Assembly: GCF_014838715.1 (NCBI RefSeq)
Contig: NZ_CP061947.1
Coordinates: forward strand, 310,001-374,000
Direction: 5' to 3'
Length of the DNA: 64,000 bases
DNA from: Algoriphagus sp. Y33
GTDB lineage: Bacteria > Bacteroidota > Bacteroidia > Cytophagales > Cyclobacteriaceae
The notes under the pieces: model-generated
What the model was told of the DNA's origin: nothing
Seen by the model: only the letters and a program-made list of their open reading frames with translations
The model's database searches: none
Made by a program: the position numbers and the translations under genes
In this document: piece by piece, positions 7,900-16,962 of the stretch
How the letters are laid out: every line of letters begins with the position of its first letter
How positions within the stretch are numbered: the first letter of the stretch is position 1

Positions 7900-8874
7900 A
7901 TGAGAATAAAAAAGATCTTGAAGTCTCTGTTTATTGTAGTAATTGCTTTCGTCGGAATGGTATTTATTTTAGTATACTATCCTGTTCAATCCCAAGCGCA
8001 GCATACTGGTATTTCCGAAGAAAGAGCAGCCGCCATGAGGAATGAATTTAAAGATCCACACCATTTAATACAGACTACTGATGGAGAAACATTGTTTTTG
8101 CGCCGATGGAATCCGGACGGTGTACTTTCAGACAAAAGGGAAGTCGCAGTACTGATTCTTCATGGTATCACAGCGCATAGTGGTGCGTATGACATGGCAG
8201 GAAAACCATTTTCCGAAAGTGGTTATACTACGTTTGGATTGGACTACAGAGGGCACGGCTTGTCGGGTGGTAATCGGGGTGATGCGCCGGGGTTGGACAG
8301 ATGGGTTGCTGATATGGCTGAGACGGTTGCGTATATCAAAGATTTGGGTTTTTCGGAAGTGGTCGTACTTGGGCACAGCCTGGGGGTTGCGGCTGCTTTT
8401 TCTGTGGCAAATGCTGTTCCGAATGATATTGAAGGGTTAGTTATGTTGTCCGGCGCGTATGAGGGCAGGGAAGGGGTATCAAAGCCACCTTCACTTTTTA
8501 AGAAAGTGAAATTTTTGGCAAGTGCTATCTTCCGACCGGCTCATCAATCTATTAAATATTACAGAGAAGGAATGACAGTCACCCAAGACAGTCTGTTTAC
8601 CATGCGATATACCCCTAGATTTATGATGATGCTTGATGTGAAAACACTTAGGCTGCCGGAGGATATGAATATCCCTGTTTTGGTCGGTATTGGTGATGAG
8701 GACGAATTATTTACGGTAGAAAAAGTTAAAGAACTGTATGACTTGATCCCCGGCAATAAAAAGGAGTTTTTGGTCATGGAGAATACTACCCATTCGGTAA
8801 TCCCACGTGAAAGCTGGCTGCAGGTAGTGGATTGGCTGGATCGCACCTACGCCAATCCGGATATAATAGAATGA
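7900..8874 (+). CDS. Membrane-anchored alpha/beta hydrolase, monoacylglycerol lipase-like
   Basis: 324 residues with an N-terminal hydrophobic anchor (LFIVVIAFVGMVFILVYYPV) and then a hydrolase domain. LFLRRWNPDG and VLILHGITAHSGAYDMAG (oxyanion region), LDYRGHGLSGG, the nucleophile elbow VVLGHSLGVAAAF, Asp in GIGDEDELF and His in ENTTHSVIPRESW follow the lysophospholipase/monoglyceride lipase (Hydrolase_4) pattern. It probably acts on lipids or esters at the outer face of the inner membrane. A rho-independent terminator follows 15 bp after the stop. About 230 bp before the start hold no recognisable gene. Confidence 0.87.
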   Translation: MRIKKILKSLFIVVIAFVGMVFILVYYPVQSQAQHTGISEERAAAMRNEFKDPHHLIQTTDGETLFLRRWNPDGVLSDKREVAVLILHGITAHSGAYDMAGKPFSESGYTTFGLDYRGHGLSGGNRGDAPGLDRWVADMAETVAYIKDLGFSEVVVLGHSLGVAAAFSVANAVPNDIEGLVMLSGAYEGREGVSKPPSLFKKVKFLASAIFRPAHQSIKYYREGMTVTQDSLFTMRYTPRFMMMLDVKTLRLPEDMNIPVLVGIGDEDELFTVEKVKELYDLIPGNKKEFLVMENTTHSVIPRESWLQVVDWLDRTYANPDIIE

Positions 8875-8888
8875 CTGAGACTAGCTTG

Positions 8889-8911
8889 AAAATCCCGATT
8901 TTGGGATTTTT
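8889..8911. terminator. Rho-independent terminator between converging genes
   Basis: AAAATCCC (8889-8896) pairs with GGGATTTT (8903-8910) around a 6-nt loop, with flanking A and T runs. It lies 15 bp after the hydrolase stop and can serve that gene; the A-run on the other side would also serve rpiA coming from the minus strand. Confidence 0.75.
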
Positions 8912-8973
8912 CTGATGCATGGATAAAGACCTATTGCCGGCGTTTTTCAGTATGCCCTGGTTAAGAAGTGGCA

Positions 8974-9678
8974 TCATGGAAGAATAGTGTGCGTAACGTC
9001 CCCTTCTCCAACTAGAATTATGTCAGCCAACCCTATGAATAGACCATGGCAAACAATTCCGACAACTTCATTTAGAGATTTCGAGAGGGAGAGAGGATCG
9101 TTTATGTGACCAAAGTCTGCATCCAAAATCCAATTCCCCTGATCAGTCGTGAAGGTATTTCCTTCTTTCGAGCGGATGCTACAAGTCCCCCCTAACCGCT
9201 TGATTTGAGTGATTACGTAATTGGAGGCAAAAGGAATTACTTCTATCGGCAATTTGAACGCCAAGCCTAGCTGTATCACCTGTTTGCCGGAATCTGCGAT
9301 GATAATCATCTTTCTCGTCATAGACGCGACGATTTTCTCCCTAAACAGCGCCCCGCCTCCGCCTTTGATCAGTACAAAATCCTCATTAAACTCATCCGTG
9401 CCATCGATCGTCACATCGATGTAATCCACACTATTACTGTCTATAATGGGTATATTAAAGGATTCGGCTAAAGCTTGGGTTTTCTTCGAAGTTGGGATTG
9501 CTTTTAGCTGCAAACCATTCTGAATAAGCTTTCCTATTTCACGGATGGCATAATACACGGTGGAGCCTGAACCAAGCCCAATCACCTGCTGATCTTGGAT
9601 GTAAGAGACAGCGGCTATTGCTGCCAATTCCTTCTCTTGTTCTATAGGGGAGGAAGCTTTCTTCTCAATATTCGACAT
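8974..9678 (-). CDS. rpiA: Ribose-5-phosphate isomerase A
   Basis: 234 residues. It interconverts ribose-5-phosphate and ribulose-5-phosphate in the non-oxidative pentose phosphate pathway. Diagnostic motifs in order are VIGLGSGSTVYYAI (phosphate loop), IDVTIDGTDEFNEDF (catalytic Asp region), LIKGGGGALFREKIVA with the base Glu, and a C-terminal GLFIGLADIILVGE. The length is normal for RpiA. It is the only housekeeping minus-strand gene in this part and is transcribed towards the hydrolase at 7900. Upstream of its start lies the decayed region 9.7-10.8 kb. Confidence 0.96.
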   Translation of the reverse strand: MSNIEKKASSPIEQEKELAAIAAVSYIQDQQVIGLGSGSTVYYAIREIGKLIQNGLQLKAIPTSKKTQALAESFNIPIIDSNSVDYIDVTIDGTDEFNEDFVLIKGGGGALFREKIVASMTRKMIIIADSGKQVIQLGLAFKLPIEVIPFASNYVITQIKRLGGTCSIRSKEGNTFTTDQGNWILDADFGHINDPLSLSKSLNEVVGIVCHGLFIGLADIILVGEGDVTHTILP

Positions 9679-9793
9679 AATTATTTCTAGTTCTAATGTG
9701 GCTGGTTGTTTTTATGTTTTTTAGGAAGTTTTCGGCATTTATTGCAGTAAAATCGGGTTCAATTAATCTCTTTTTTTTAAAATCTCCGGTTAC

Positions 9794-10140
9794 TTAGGCA
9801 AACTTTCCAACGCCAAGTTCACTGATTTTTTTATCTCTGCCCGGAATCCATCTTGCGACTATTGCCAATTTGTTTTCATGATCTACCTAGATCATATTTG
9901 TTCCTGCGCCGATATGGGAAAAAGCGGTCATCAGAGCCGCAGGAATCTCTTTTTGGGTATAGTTGAGAAGTAGTTCATAAAGACCTAGCCTTTATTGGTC
10001 GGGTTAGGGGGTAGACTTTTCTACCCAAGGTTTTGGGAGTAATTGCATCCTGTCTCAATTGCTATCATTTTGTGAGCTGATCAATTCTGCTTCCGCAGCC
10101 AATCCGACAGTGGTGGATGGAAACTTTTTGCCACTGAGAA
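9794..10140 (-). pseudogene. Serine hydrolase (class C beta-lactamase-like) C-terminal relic
   Basis: On the minus strand the end of the relic reads in one frame LLLNYTQKEIPAALMTAF, then SHIGAGTNMI, a TAG stop at 9887-9889 where the family usually has Trp or Phe, then VDHENKLAIVARWIPG. This matches the C-terminal region of secreted serine hydrolases of the beta-lactamase family (usual pattern VDPEHDLVVVARWI). Further upstream, pieces such as LLPKTLG and PNPTNKG lie in other frames, so there are at least two frameshifts. The N-terminal half with the SxxK motif is missing. It is non-functional. Confidence 0.7.
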
Positions 10141-10269
10141 AGTCAGGTCAACACGATTAGGTTCACCCTATTGGCCCACAATATATCCCTTATAAATAAA
10201 GTAACAAGTATACCATTTATTGATCATGTAATTGCCACTTATTTCATCCTTTGATTATTCCTATAAATG

Positions 10270-10379
10270 CATCCATCAACTGGGTAGATAAGCCAATTGC
10301 AAATTGGTAATGGAATCGGGAAGAAGGATGGGGTGGGGTAGAACACCCATCTGAGCATAAATCCGGAAGCCATCAAACA
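10270..10379 (+). repeat. Partial repeat R (isolated fragment)
   Basis: Contains the R modules AAGCCAATTGCAAATTGGTA (a CCAATT/AATTGG hairpin), GAAGAAGGATGGGGTGGGGTA, and ATAAATCCGGAAGCCATCAAACAG, also seen in the copies at 27.6 and 40.0 kb. It abuts directly the S41 peptidase relic, so an R copy appears to have replaced or cut the 5' part of that gene. Confidence 0.6.
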
Positions 10380-10691
10380 GTCTTATTGACCAGCGGGGCA
10401 TCTATCAATACGGCTGACAATTTTGCCATGAATCTGATGAATTTTCCAAATGTTACCATCATAGGTGAACGCACCGCAGGCATGTTTTCAGGCATGATGG
10501 GCAAAACAATGCCAAATGGCTGGGAATTTTAACTTTCCCACAAAACACATCTGACAAAGGATGGGACTAATTATGAGGGAATTGGAATACCGGTAGCTAT
10601 TGAAATAGCCAATACCAAAGATAACCTTACCGCAGGTATAGCCCCTGTTTTAGGCAGAGCTATCGACTTTTTAACTACTAATCGATTGTAA
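10380..10691 (+). pseudogene. S41 peptidase (C-terminal processing peptidase family) relic
   Basis: One frame reads VLLTSGASINTADNFAM, then TIIGERTAGMFSG with an internal TAA after NGWEF, then HLTKDGTNYEGIGIPVAI and LGRAIDFLTTNRL before the natural stop. S41 peptidases carry the catalytic Ser in a TSG-(A/S)-S-A pattern, and GERTAG and the YEGxGIxP segment are family landmarks. The Ser of the TSGAS motif is still visible. Everything upstream of the active site is missing and the frame starts at the edge of an R fragment. Confidence 0.75.
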
Positions 10692-10841
10692 AGGAATCAA
10701 TGTTTATTCTAAGTTTTAAAGCTAAAAGAAGGGTGTGTAGTTGGTATATTAGGTCTGGGAAAAAATGTTCTCATTCTATTTTTAATCAGATAGCAAAAGT
10801 GATTTATTTTTGATTTATTTTTAGAAAATTCCCAAGAGTTT

Positions 10842-11375
10842 ATGGATGAGCAGTCACATTTACCCAAGAAAAAAATCAATATAAGTCTATTGCTAGGCAT
10901 ATCTGCGGTCTTTTTAAGTGCGTCCGCATTAATTGTTTCCATTATTCAGACGTCCATTTTAAGAGAGCAACAGCATACTTCTGTATGGCCCTATTTTCAG
11001 GCTACAACTAGCTTCTCCAGTGGTTTTTATAACTATGGTATCGAAAACAAAGGTGTTGGTCCCGCTATTATTAAGGATCTTGCTTATACTTACAAAGGGA
11101 CAAGTTATGATAATACCAGAAAGGTGTTCGCAGCTTTGTTCGGTGACAATAACAAAGGGGTAGGATTTAGTGAAACAAACAAGGATTATATTGTAAAATC
11201 AGGAGAAGGCATTTCATTGCTTTCGGTGAACCGGCCAGATTCATTGATCAATGATATTATTTCCCTCTGGGAAAGTGACGCAGTAAATCTGATAATCACC
11301 TATTCAGATGTTTATGGCAATTGCTGGAAGCTGGATAACGGTATTACAACGCGGCTTACCTCATGCCCTGATTAA
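10842..11375 (+). CDS. Single-pass membrane protein of unknown function
   Basis: 177 residues. After a short charged N-terminus (MDEQSHLPKKKINIS) comes one transmembrane helix (about residues 17-38) and then an extracytoplasmic domain with WPYFQATTSFSSGFYNYGIEN and a GVGPAIIKD motif. The NYGIENKGVGPAIIKDLAY pattern occurs in a widespread but uncharacterised family of small bacterial membrane proteins with a beta-sandwich-like domain. Its 3' end overlaps the longest possible frame of the amidohydrolase, but with the start at 11407 the genes are 31 bp apart. Confidence 0.6.
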   Translation: MDEQSHLPKKKINISLLLGISAVFLSASALIVSIIQTSILREQQHTSVWPYFQATTSFSSGFYNYGIENKGVGPAIIKDLAYTYKGTSYDNTRKVFAALFGDNNKGVGFSETNKDYIVKSGEGISLLSVNRPDSLINDIISLWESDAVNLIITYSDVYGNCWKLDNGITTRLTSCPD

Positions 11376-11406
11376 ATTGACTATCCATTACTCACTTTCT
11401 ATTTCT

Positions 11407-12690
11407 ATGTTTAAGGCAATTCTTACTACGGTCTTCTTTCTGTTCCTAACTTGCAGTTTCGCTTTTTCCCAGAATACCGATGCTTATACCCTGCTAAAAG
11501 CAGCACATTTTTACGATTCAGATAAAAATGCCTTCTTGGAAAATCAGGAGGTGTTGATAAAGGACAATAGGGTGGTTAAAGTAGGTGTCGGGCTGACAGT
11601 TCCGCCAAATACAGCAATACTTGATTTTGGAAATGCCACCATTACCCCGGGTTTAATAGATGCACATTCGCATATTCTGCTAGAACAACAAACCGATGAA
11701 CCGCTTGCTGTAGATGCTATGATGCTTTCTTCGGAAAGCAGGGTGTTGAGGGCGGCCAAATTCGCCAGAAGCTATCTGGACGCCGGGTTTACCACCATCA
11801 GGGATCTGGGAAATTCCGGGCAATACCTGGATCGGGAGGTTCAGATTGCCATTGAAAATGGATATATAACAGGACCGCGTATGCTGGTTTCAGGGCCAAT
11901 CATAGGTTCAATGGACGGACAGATTGACGGAATACCCTTAGCTGATTTTGATAGGGTTTCGAGACAGGAATACAGTATGGTAAGTGGGGTAGAGGAAGCC
12001 AGAAAAGCGGTAAGAGAACATATCGCAAGAGGGGTTGACGTTATCAAGATTCTTGCTATAGGGAGTAGACTCGTACTGAGTCTGGATGAGATGAAGGCGA
12101 TTGTGGAGACCGCCCATAGTGAGCGCATACCTGTTACTGCCCATTGTGACAGGGACTGGGCAGCACAAAATGCAATAGAAGCAGGGGTGGATGGAATAGA
12201 ACATGCCTATGGGTTTAAACAACCTACGCTGGAGAAAATGGTAGAAAAAGGAATCTATGTTGTCCCTACGTATGGTTCCACCGAAACGGTCAGGAAGTTC
12301 TATGAAACGCAAAATCTACCCTATACTGAAGAAGGTTTGGAAAACAATGTTGCCGGTTGGAAAAAATGGATTGGTGAACTCAAATCAGCAGGAGTGATCA
12401 TTGTAGCAGGTTCGGATGCCTATGGAGATCTAAAAATGGCCAGGGGAGATTATGCCAAACAAACCATCTGGGGGTATGCTGATGCAGGGCTTTCTCCGGA
12501 AGATGTCCTGCAAACAGCCACCGTCAATGCGGCAACTGCCTTGGGAATGAAGGACCGGATTGGCGTGATCAAAGAAAACAGCTTTGCCGACCTTGTGGTT
12601 TTTGAAGGTAATATGAAAGCAGACTTTAAAAAATCTATTTATGAGGTGAAGATGGTGATGAAAAATGGAGTAGTAGAGTGGAGTAAATAA
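11407..12690 (+). CDS. Secreted metal-dependent amidohydrolase (imidazolonepropionase-like)
   Basis: 427 residues from the ATG at 11407, which starts a clear signal peptide (MFKAILTTVFFLFLTCSFAFSQ); an earlier frame opening at 11308 overlaps the previous gene and is rejected. Amidohydrolase superfamily features are TPGLIDAHSHILLE (the HxH metal ligands), a central lysine in VDVIKILAIG, His in IPVTAHCDRDW and GIEHAYG, and Asp in VAGSDAYGDL. The C-terminal strand closes the composite beta sandwich (GVIKENSFADLVVFEGN). Family members hydrolyse peptides such as Xaa-Pro or Xaa-Arg, or cyclic amides. Probably periplasmic. Confidence 0.9.
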   Translation: MFKAILTTVFFLFLTCSFAFSQNTDAYTLLKAAHFYDSDKNAFLENQEVLIKDNRVVKVGVGLTVPPNTAILDFGNATITPGLIDAHSHILLEQQTDEPLAVDAMMLSSESRVLRAAKFARSYLDAGFTTIRDLGNSGQYLDREVQIAIENGYITGPRMLVSGPIIGSMDGQIDGIPLADFDRVSRQEYSMVSGVEEARKAVREHIARGVDVIKILAIGSRLVLSLDEMKAIVETAHSERIPVTAHCDRDWAAQNAIEAGVDGIEHAYGFKQPTLEKMVEKGIYVVPTYGSTETVRKFYETQNLPYTEEGLENNVAGWKKWIGELKSAGVIIVAGSDAYGDLKMARGDYAKQTIWGYADAGLSPEDVLQTATVNAATALGMKDRIGVIKENSFADLVVFEGNMKADFKKSIYEVKMVMKNGVVEWSK

Positions 12691-12692
12691 TA

Positions 12693-12845
12693 GATAAAAA
12701 TGAGCTTAAAGTCTGGCAATCTGTTGGCAACAAGCTAAATAAAATTCAGAACGGGAAAAAATGCGAATTCTCTGATTTTTATGTGTTTAAGAATACCAAA
12801 TCAACTGATATAAAATCATTGACTTCCTACGTAATTGAGATTTAA
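12693..12845 (+). pseudogene. Possible C-terminal gene fragment, unrecognised
   Basis: An open frame without a start codon reads DKNELKVWQSVGNKL, continues with CEFSDFYVFKNTKS and ends SLTSYVIEI before a TAA. Composition and codon use look coding, but no start lies upstream before the amidohydrolase stop and I do not recognise the family. Presumably the tail of a deleted gene. Confidence 0.3.
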
Positions 12846-12948
12846 CCAATAGGGGAACACATACAATTGCAATCACTCAATCATAGCAAATGGCGGGGAA
12901 TGCAGTAAATATGGGAATTAAATCCCTCTTCAGACCGGTGATCCATTA

Positions 12949-13890
12949 CAACAAGGCAGAGAACAGGTTGCCCGATCGGTGAATACCATTTTGGTAAATA
13001 CCTATTGGACGATCGGCAGACATATTGTGGAATAGGAGCAGGGCGGTAAAGAAAAGGCCGAATACGGAAGTTTTCTTTTTGAACAACTTTCAAAAGACTT
13101 GACAAAGCTTTACGGGAAAGGATTTAGCAGGGCAAATCTGCTATATATGAGAAAGTTATATCTGAATTTTCCAAAAAGTGAGACACTGTCTAACGTTTTG
13201 AGCTGGAGCCATTATTTTGAGATTTTACGCTCTGATAGCGAACTTGAGATCAGTTTTACGCCAAGCAAACCGAAAAGGAAAATTGGAGTGTGCGGGAATT
13301 GAGGTGCCAAAAGAAAAGTATGTTGTTCCACCGGTTGGCATTGAGCAAAGATAAAAAGGGGGGAACTTTCTGGACAAGGTCAGGAAATTCAAAAAGCAGA
13401 AGATATTTTAAAAGATCCTTACGTTTTGGAATTCCTGGGGATGCCTGAAAAATATCAATATATTGAAAGTGAATTGGAGGAAAAACTGATTTCTAACCTA
13501 CAAAACTTTCTGTTGGAATTGGGCAAAGGCTTCACTTTTGAAAAAAGGCAATACCGAATTTCAATAAGCGGGAAGCATTTTTATGTTGACTTGGTTTTCT
13601 ATCACCGTATTTTGAAGTGTTTTGTGCTGATTGATCTGAAACGCGGGGAAGTAACACATCAGAACGTTGGGCAAATGAATTTGTATCTCAACTATTTCAA
13701 GAAGGAGGTAAGCACAGATGGCGACAGTGAACCCATCGGAATAGTCTTGGGAGCAGACAAAGACCATGTTTTAGTTGAATACGCAACAGAGAGCATAAGC
13801 AATCAATTACTCATCAGCAACTATCAGCTTTATCTGCCTGACAAAAAACAACTTGAGAACGAGCTGAACAAATTGCTTGATGACGAATAA
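12949..13890 (+). pseudogene. DUF1016 / YhcG-type PDDEXK nuclease, disrupted
   Basis: Read through three lesions, this encodes most of a DUF1016 family protein: an N-terminal helical domain (QQGREQVARSVNTILVN, GRHIVE-stop-EQGGKEKAEYG, LSKDLTKLYGKGFSRANL), then ENWSVREL, LFHRLALSKD, then the nuclease domain (LLELGKGFTFEKRQYRI, FYVDLVFYHRILKCFVLIDLK). The lesions are TAG at 13033-13035, one T lost from the run at 13254-13257, and a shift at the G6 run 13358-13363. The C-terminal 154 residues from 13426 are still open and hold the D...(D/E)xK motif. DUF1016 proteins are often found in restriction and defence loci. Compare the second copy at 27807. Confidence 0.8.
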
Positions 13891-14676
13891 CAGCAAACCT
13901 GTCATTTTGCTATTTATAGCCGCTATTATAGCAAGCTGTACCAAAAAAAGTCTCTTGAATTGGAGGTGATTAATGCAACTTTCATGGACATGGTAGGAAC
14001 CTATTACTATAATGAACCTTCCCCGCCAGCACCCTACAGACCTATTCATCCCGATTCAGTTAACAACGAAATTGAAACTGTAATCGAATTGACAATTGAA
14101 TTGGATGGAGAGAGAAATGAACCAAAGGATAGTTTGACGAAAGCGAATGAATTGGAACTTGAACGGAATAGCCTAATAAACGAGTTCAACAAATTCGATT
14201 GGGAGAAATATAGACAGGACTCAGTCGAATGGCAGACCCTCCTGAGCAATCCTAAAAAAGATAGGCGGAACATTATTCTTAATGTGTATGACTCTTTAGT
14301 GATTCCAAACCTTGACTTGACAACTAGGTTAACTGAAAAAGGGTTTCGAGCCAACATTCAACTTGAAGATTCTTGGAGTCAACTGGTCATCAAACTCGTT
14401 AGGTCTGATTTAAGAAGTGAGCATCTGAATTTTAAAAACCTTACAAACGTAGGACATTACCAACTCAGACGTATGAACTTCGAATCAACAGAAAATGATC
14501 GAATGGTCGCTAGCTTAACATTTTCGAGAGTCGTTTTCAACCAAGATAGGACAAAGGTGTGCTACTATTATAGGGAGCACTGTGGACCCAATTGTGGATA
14601 TGGTTATTTGGTCTTCGTCGAACGAACTGACGGAACCTGGAAACTAAAGATAAAACATCAACTCTGGATATCTTAA
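13880..14676 (+). CDS. Probable lipoprotein of unknown function, frameshifted at an A7 run
   Basis: An ATG at 13880 opens a lipoprotein signal peptide (MTNNSKPVILLFIAAIIASC, Cys at the lipobox) overlapping the preceding reading frame by 11 bp. The frame ends soon after, but a -1 shift at the A7 run 13943-13949 joins it to the long frame that continues to 14676: CTKKKSLELEVINATFMDM, then a helical acidic region and a C-terminal segment with VCYYYREHCGPNCGYGYLVF. Either one A was lost (pseudogene or sequencing error), or ribosomes slip on the A run. If unshifted, translation could only start at the TTG at 13960. The family is not recognised. Confidence 0.55.
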
Positions 14677-14684
14677 AACTGAAG

Positions 14685-15375
14685 GTGGTTATTCCAGTCC
14701 ATTTACCCCTCTGATCGGTAGTTTTGGTTTTTTAGCGGACATTTTCGATAACCGCTTACTATACTCCCATCACTTAAACTCCTAAACCAATAACCCAGAC
14801 AAAGCAAACGATACTACTTCATGGCCGAACAAAAGGACCCAAACCCATCACCCCCATATCACAGGGCTGAAACAGGATCCTATGCCTCACTTTCTGTTTT
14901 TGTCTGAAAAATAATATAGTAGGGTGTAGATAATTATATGGACAGGCCAAAAAACACTGCATTTCTTTAACTTTTCCTCCCGTTTTCATGAAAAAACCTA
15001 GGGCCGACTGTTAAGAAAATGTCCAGTGGACATTTTTAGCGAAGGGGCCAGGCTGCGGGCTGGTTTCCTATCTTTTTATTCCTTTTCTTGCAGATGGACT
15101 TTAGCTTTTGACAACAACCAACTTCTTATCCTTAACCTCCATCTGGAGCATGATCGATCGCCCTCTCTTTAAGGAGAGGGAGGGGTGAGGTAGATAAGCC
15201 AAATACAAATTGGTAAGTATATTAGGGTAGGACAAGGCGTGAAGAAATCTTCCTCCGGAAGATTTCTTCACGCCTTGCGCCAGCTTGTAGGGCAGGCAAA
15301 TCCCACCCAGTCAGCACGAGCGTTTTGACTACACCCAGACGGGGGACTTCGATAAATACAAGTGTTGGCAGTAAC
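14685..15375 (+). repeat. Repeat R, long copy (about 690 bp), no gene
   Basis: Modules in order: CCTCTGATCGGTAGTTTTGG; AAACCCATCACC to CACTTTCTGTTTTTGTCTG; CTTTTCCTCCCGTTTTCATG; the variable hairpin AAAATGTCC-AGT-GGACATTTT (15016-15036) followed by AGCGAAGG; TTCCTTTTCTTGCAG; the hairpin CCCTCTC/GAGAGGG with GAGGGGTGAGGTAGATAAGCC; a long 21-bp-arm hairpin at 15233-15277; and CACCCAGTCAGCACGAGCG to GACTACACCCAGACGGGG. Every module recurs in copies 18.5-47 kb in the same orientation. It ends just before the LytTR gene. Confidence 0.8.
15233..15277. repeat. Near-perfect hairpin with 21-bp arms inside repeat R
   Basis: The arm 15233-15253 is the exact reverse complement of 15257-15277, separated by TCC. 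At the same place other R copies carry shorter hairpins of different sequence (for example GGCTGGAATT/AATTCCAGCC near 18731-18752). The stem is strong enough to act as a terminator or to extrude as a cruciform, but no T-run follows. Confidence 0.8.
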
Positions 15376-15386
15376 TCCAAAAAGAA

Positions 15387-16208
15387 GTGAGAACACAAGA
15401 AACTAATAAAACAATCAGCATACTACTTCGCCCAAATTTTGGGATAATGATTGTGTTTTGTGTTTTAGTTTATGGGGTGGCAATTTTTCAAGACTACGTT
15501 TTCTCCAAAATTAAACCCACTGGCTTTTATTGGACTGATACTATGCTCTATAATATTTATTGGTTTTTATTTATTCCATTTATAAAAATTGCAAATTCAT
15601 GTTACAATAAAGTTCAATTCAAATCATTAACTAGCAAAGTACTTTACTCTTTTGGTACAGGGTTTATATTTAGTGTACTACATGTACTTGTCTTTACTTC
15701 AATTTTTATTTTGATAAGTAATCTTATCTATTCGATACCTCACCGTTTTTTAACAATACTTAAGAATGCAGTCTCAAATCAATTGCATATAACAATTATT
15801 GTTTATTTATTTAGTCCTTTTGTTTTTGAATATATTAAAAGGAGAAAACAGTTAAATAAATATTCCCAAAATGAAAAGACTAATAAGATATTTACTGCTA
15901 AAAATGGTAATCGTAGAATAAGGATTGACACTTTTACAATTATATTTATTGAAACTGACAGACCCTATACAAAAATACATACGACTAGCCAAAAAATTCT
16001 GCATGAGGAGAGTTTAAAAGAGCTTGGAGACTCACTTGATCCTCAAATATTTTTAAGAGTTCATCGTTCCGTAATTATCAATAAAAACCACTTGACAGAA
16101 TTAAAATCAAGAAAAAATGGTGATTATGATGGTGTTTTATCCAATGGTCAAGCCATAAGGTTCAGCAGACATTATCGTGGAAATTGGATTGAACTACTAC
16201 GCCACTAA
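15387..16208 (+). CDS. Membrane-bound LytTR-family DNA-binding regulator
   Basis: 273 residues with a GTG start just after the R copy. The N-terminal half (about residues 18-150) holds four hydrophobic helices, and the C-terminal half (about 170-270) is a LytTR domain: RRIRIDTFTIIFIETDRPYTKI, LKELGDSLDPQIFLRVHRSVIINKNHL, ending RHYRGNWIELLRH. Such membrane-LytTR fusions lack a receiver domain and are common in Bacteroidota; the membrane part may sense a signal directly. The plausible target is the dioxygenase-like/DoxX pair that follows in the same direction. Confidence 0.88.
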   Translation: MRTQETNKTISILLRPNFGIMIVFCVLVYGVAIFQDYVFSKIKPTGFYWTDTMLYNIYWFLFIPFIKIANSCYNKVQFKSLTSKVLYSFGTGFIFSVLHVLVFTSIFILISNLIYSIPHRFLTILKNAVSNQLHITIIVYLFSPFVFEYIKRRKQLNKYSQNEKTNKIFTAKNGNRRIRIDTFTIIFIETDRPYTKIHTTSQKILHEESLKELGDSLDPQIFLRVHRSVIINKNHLTELKSRKNGDYDGVLSNGQAIRFSRHYRGNWIELLRH

Positions 16209-16310
16209 GCTTTAAAACCACTCCAGTCAGCCTATTTGCAGGTAGTTATCTTTTTAGAATATTAGATTTTTTTGACTTTTGGGAAATCATTAAAATTTAA
16301 AATTCTTTTT

Positions 16311-16958
16311 ATGAAAGACACAATAGTATTATACATCGTGGGCATTTTTTTTACTCTTAATGCATCACAGCCTGTTAAAAAAAATGAAATAAATTTAAAA
16401 GCACAAATTCCCTCAATGAAAACTAATCAAGAAGATTGTAATTGGTGTGGAACTTTCGAAGTCCCAGAGAATGCTTCATGGAGGACTATTATTCCTCCAA
16501 ACGGAGAGCCAGGAGACAAGCTTATTATTTCTGGTACAGTATATTTACCTGATGGTAAAACACCTGCAGAAGATGTTATCATTTACGTTCATCACACCAA
16601 TAATGAAGGGGGCTATCCTAAAAAAGGAAATGAAAAAGGAAATGGGAAATACCATGGATACTTAAGGGGATGGATGAAAACAGATTCAAATGGAAAATAC
16701 GAATTTGAGACCATTCGCCCTGCTCCATATCACAGTCATGATGGAGAGCCAGCTCATGTCCATTATAATATTGAAGCTCCTGACTATCCTGAGTATTGGC
16801 TAACTGGACTATGGTTTTCTGATGACCCTAGAGTGAATGAATACAGAAATAAAATAGAGAGAGACGGTGGGTTTTCCAATATTGTAACCCTAACAAAAGA
16901 TGAAAACAATGTTTTAAGTGGTACAAGGAATATTATACTTGAAAAATTTAAAGACTGA
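16311..16958 (+). CDS. Intradiol ring-cleavage dioxygenase-like protein, exported
   Basis: 215 residues from the ATG at 16311; an upstream TTG at 16272 is less likely. A weak signal sequence (MKDTIVLYIVGIFFTLNASQ) precedes a domain like the intradiol dioxygenases (protocatechuate 3,4-dioxygenase): PGDKLIISGTVYLPDGKTPAEDV, HGYLRGWMKTDSNGKYEFETI, RPAPYHSHDGEPAHVHYNI and YWLTGLWFSDDPRV. The family binds Fe(III) with two Tyr and two His; candidates here are in KYHGYLRG, PYHSH and AHVHY. Secreted members of this family in Bacteroidota have no proven substrate. The DoxX gene starts 5 bp downstream, so they form an operon. Confidence 0.8.
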   Translation: MKDTIVLYIVGIFFTLNASQPVKKNEINLKAQIPSMKTNQEDCNWCGTFEVPENASWRTIIPPNGEPGDKLIISGTVYLPDGKTPAEDVIIYVHHTNNEGGYPKKGNEKGNGKYHGYLRGWMKTDSNGKYEFETIRPAPYHSHDGEPAHVHYNIEAPDYPEYWLTGLWFSDDPRVNEYRNKIERDGGFSNIVTLTKDENNVLSGTRNIILEKFKD

Positions 16959-16962
16959 GGTA

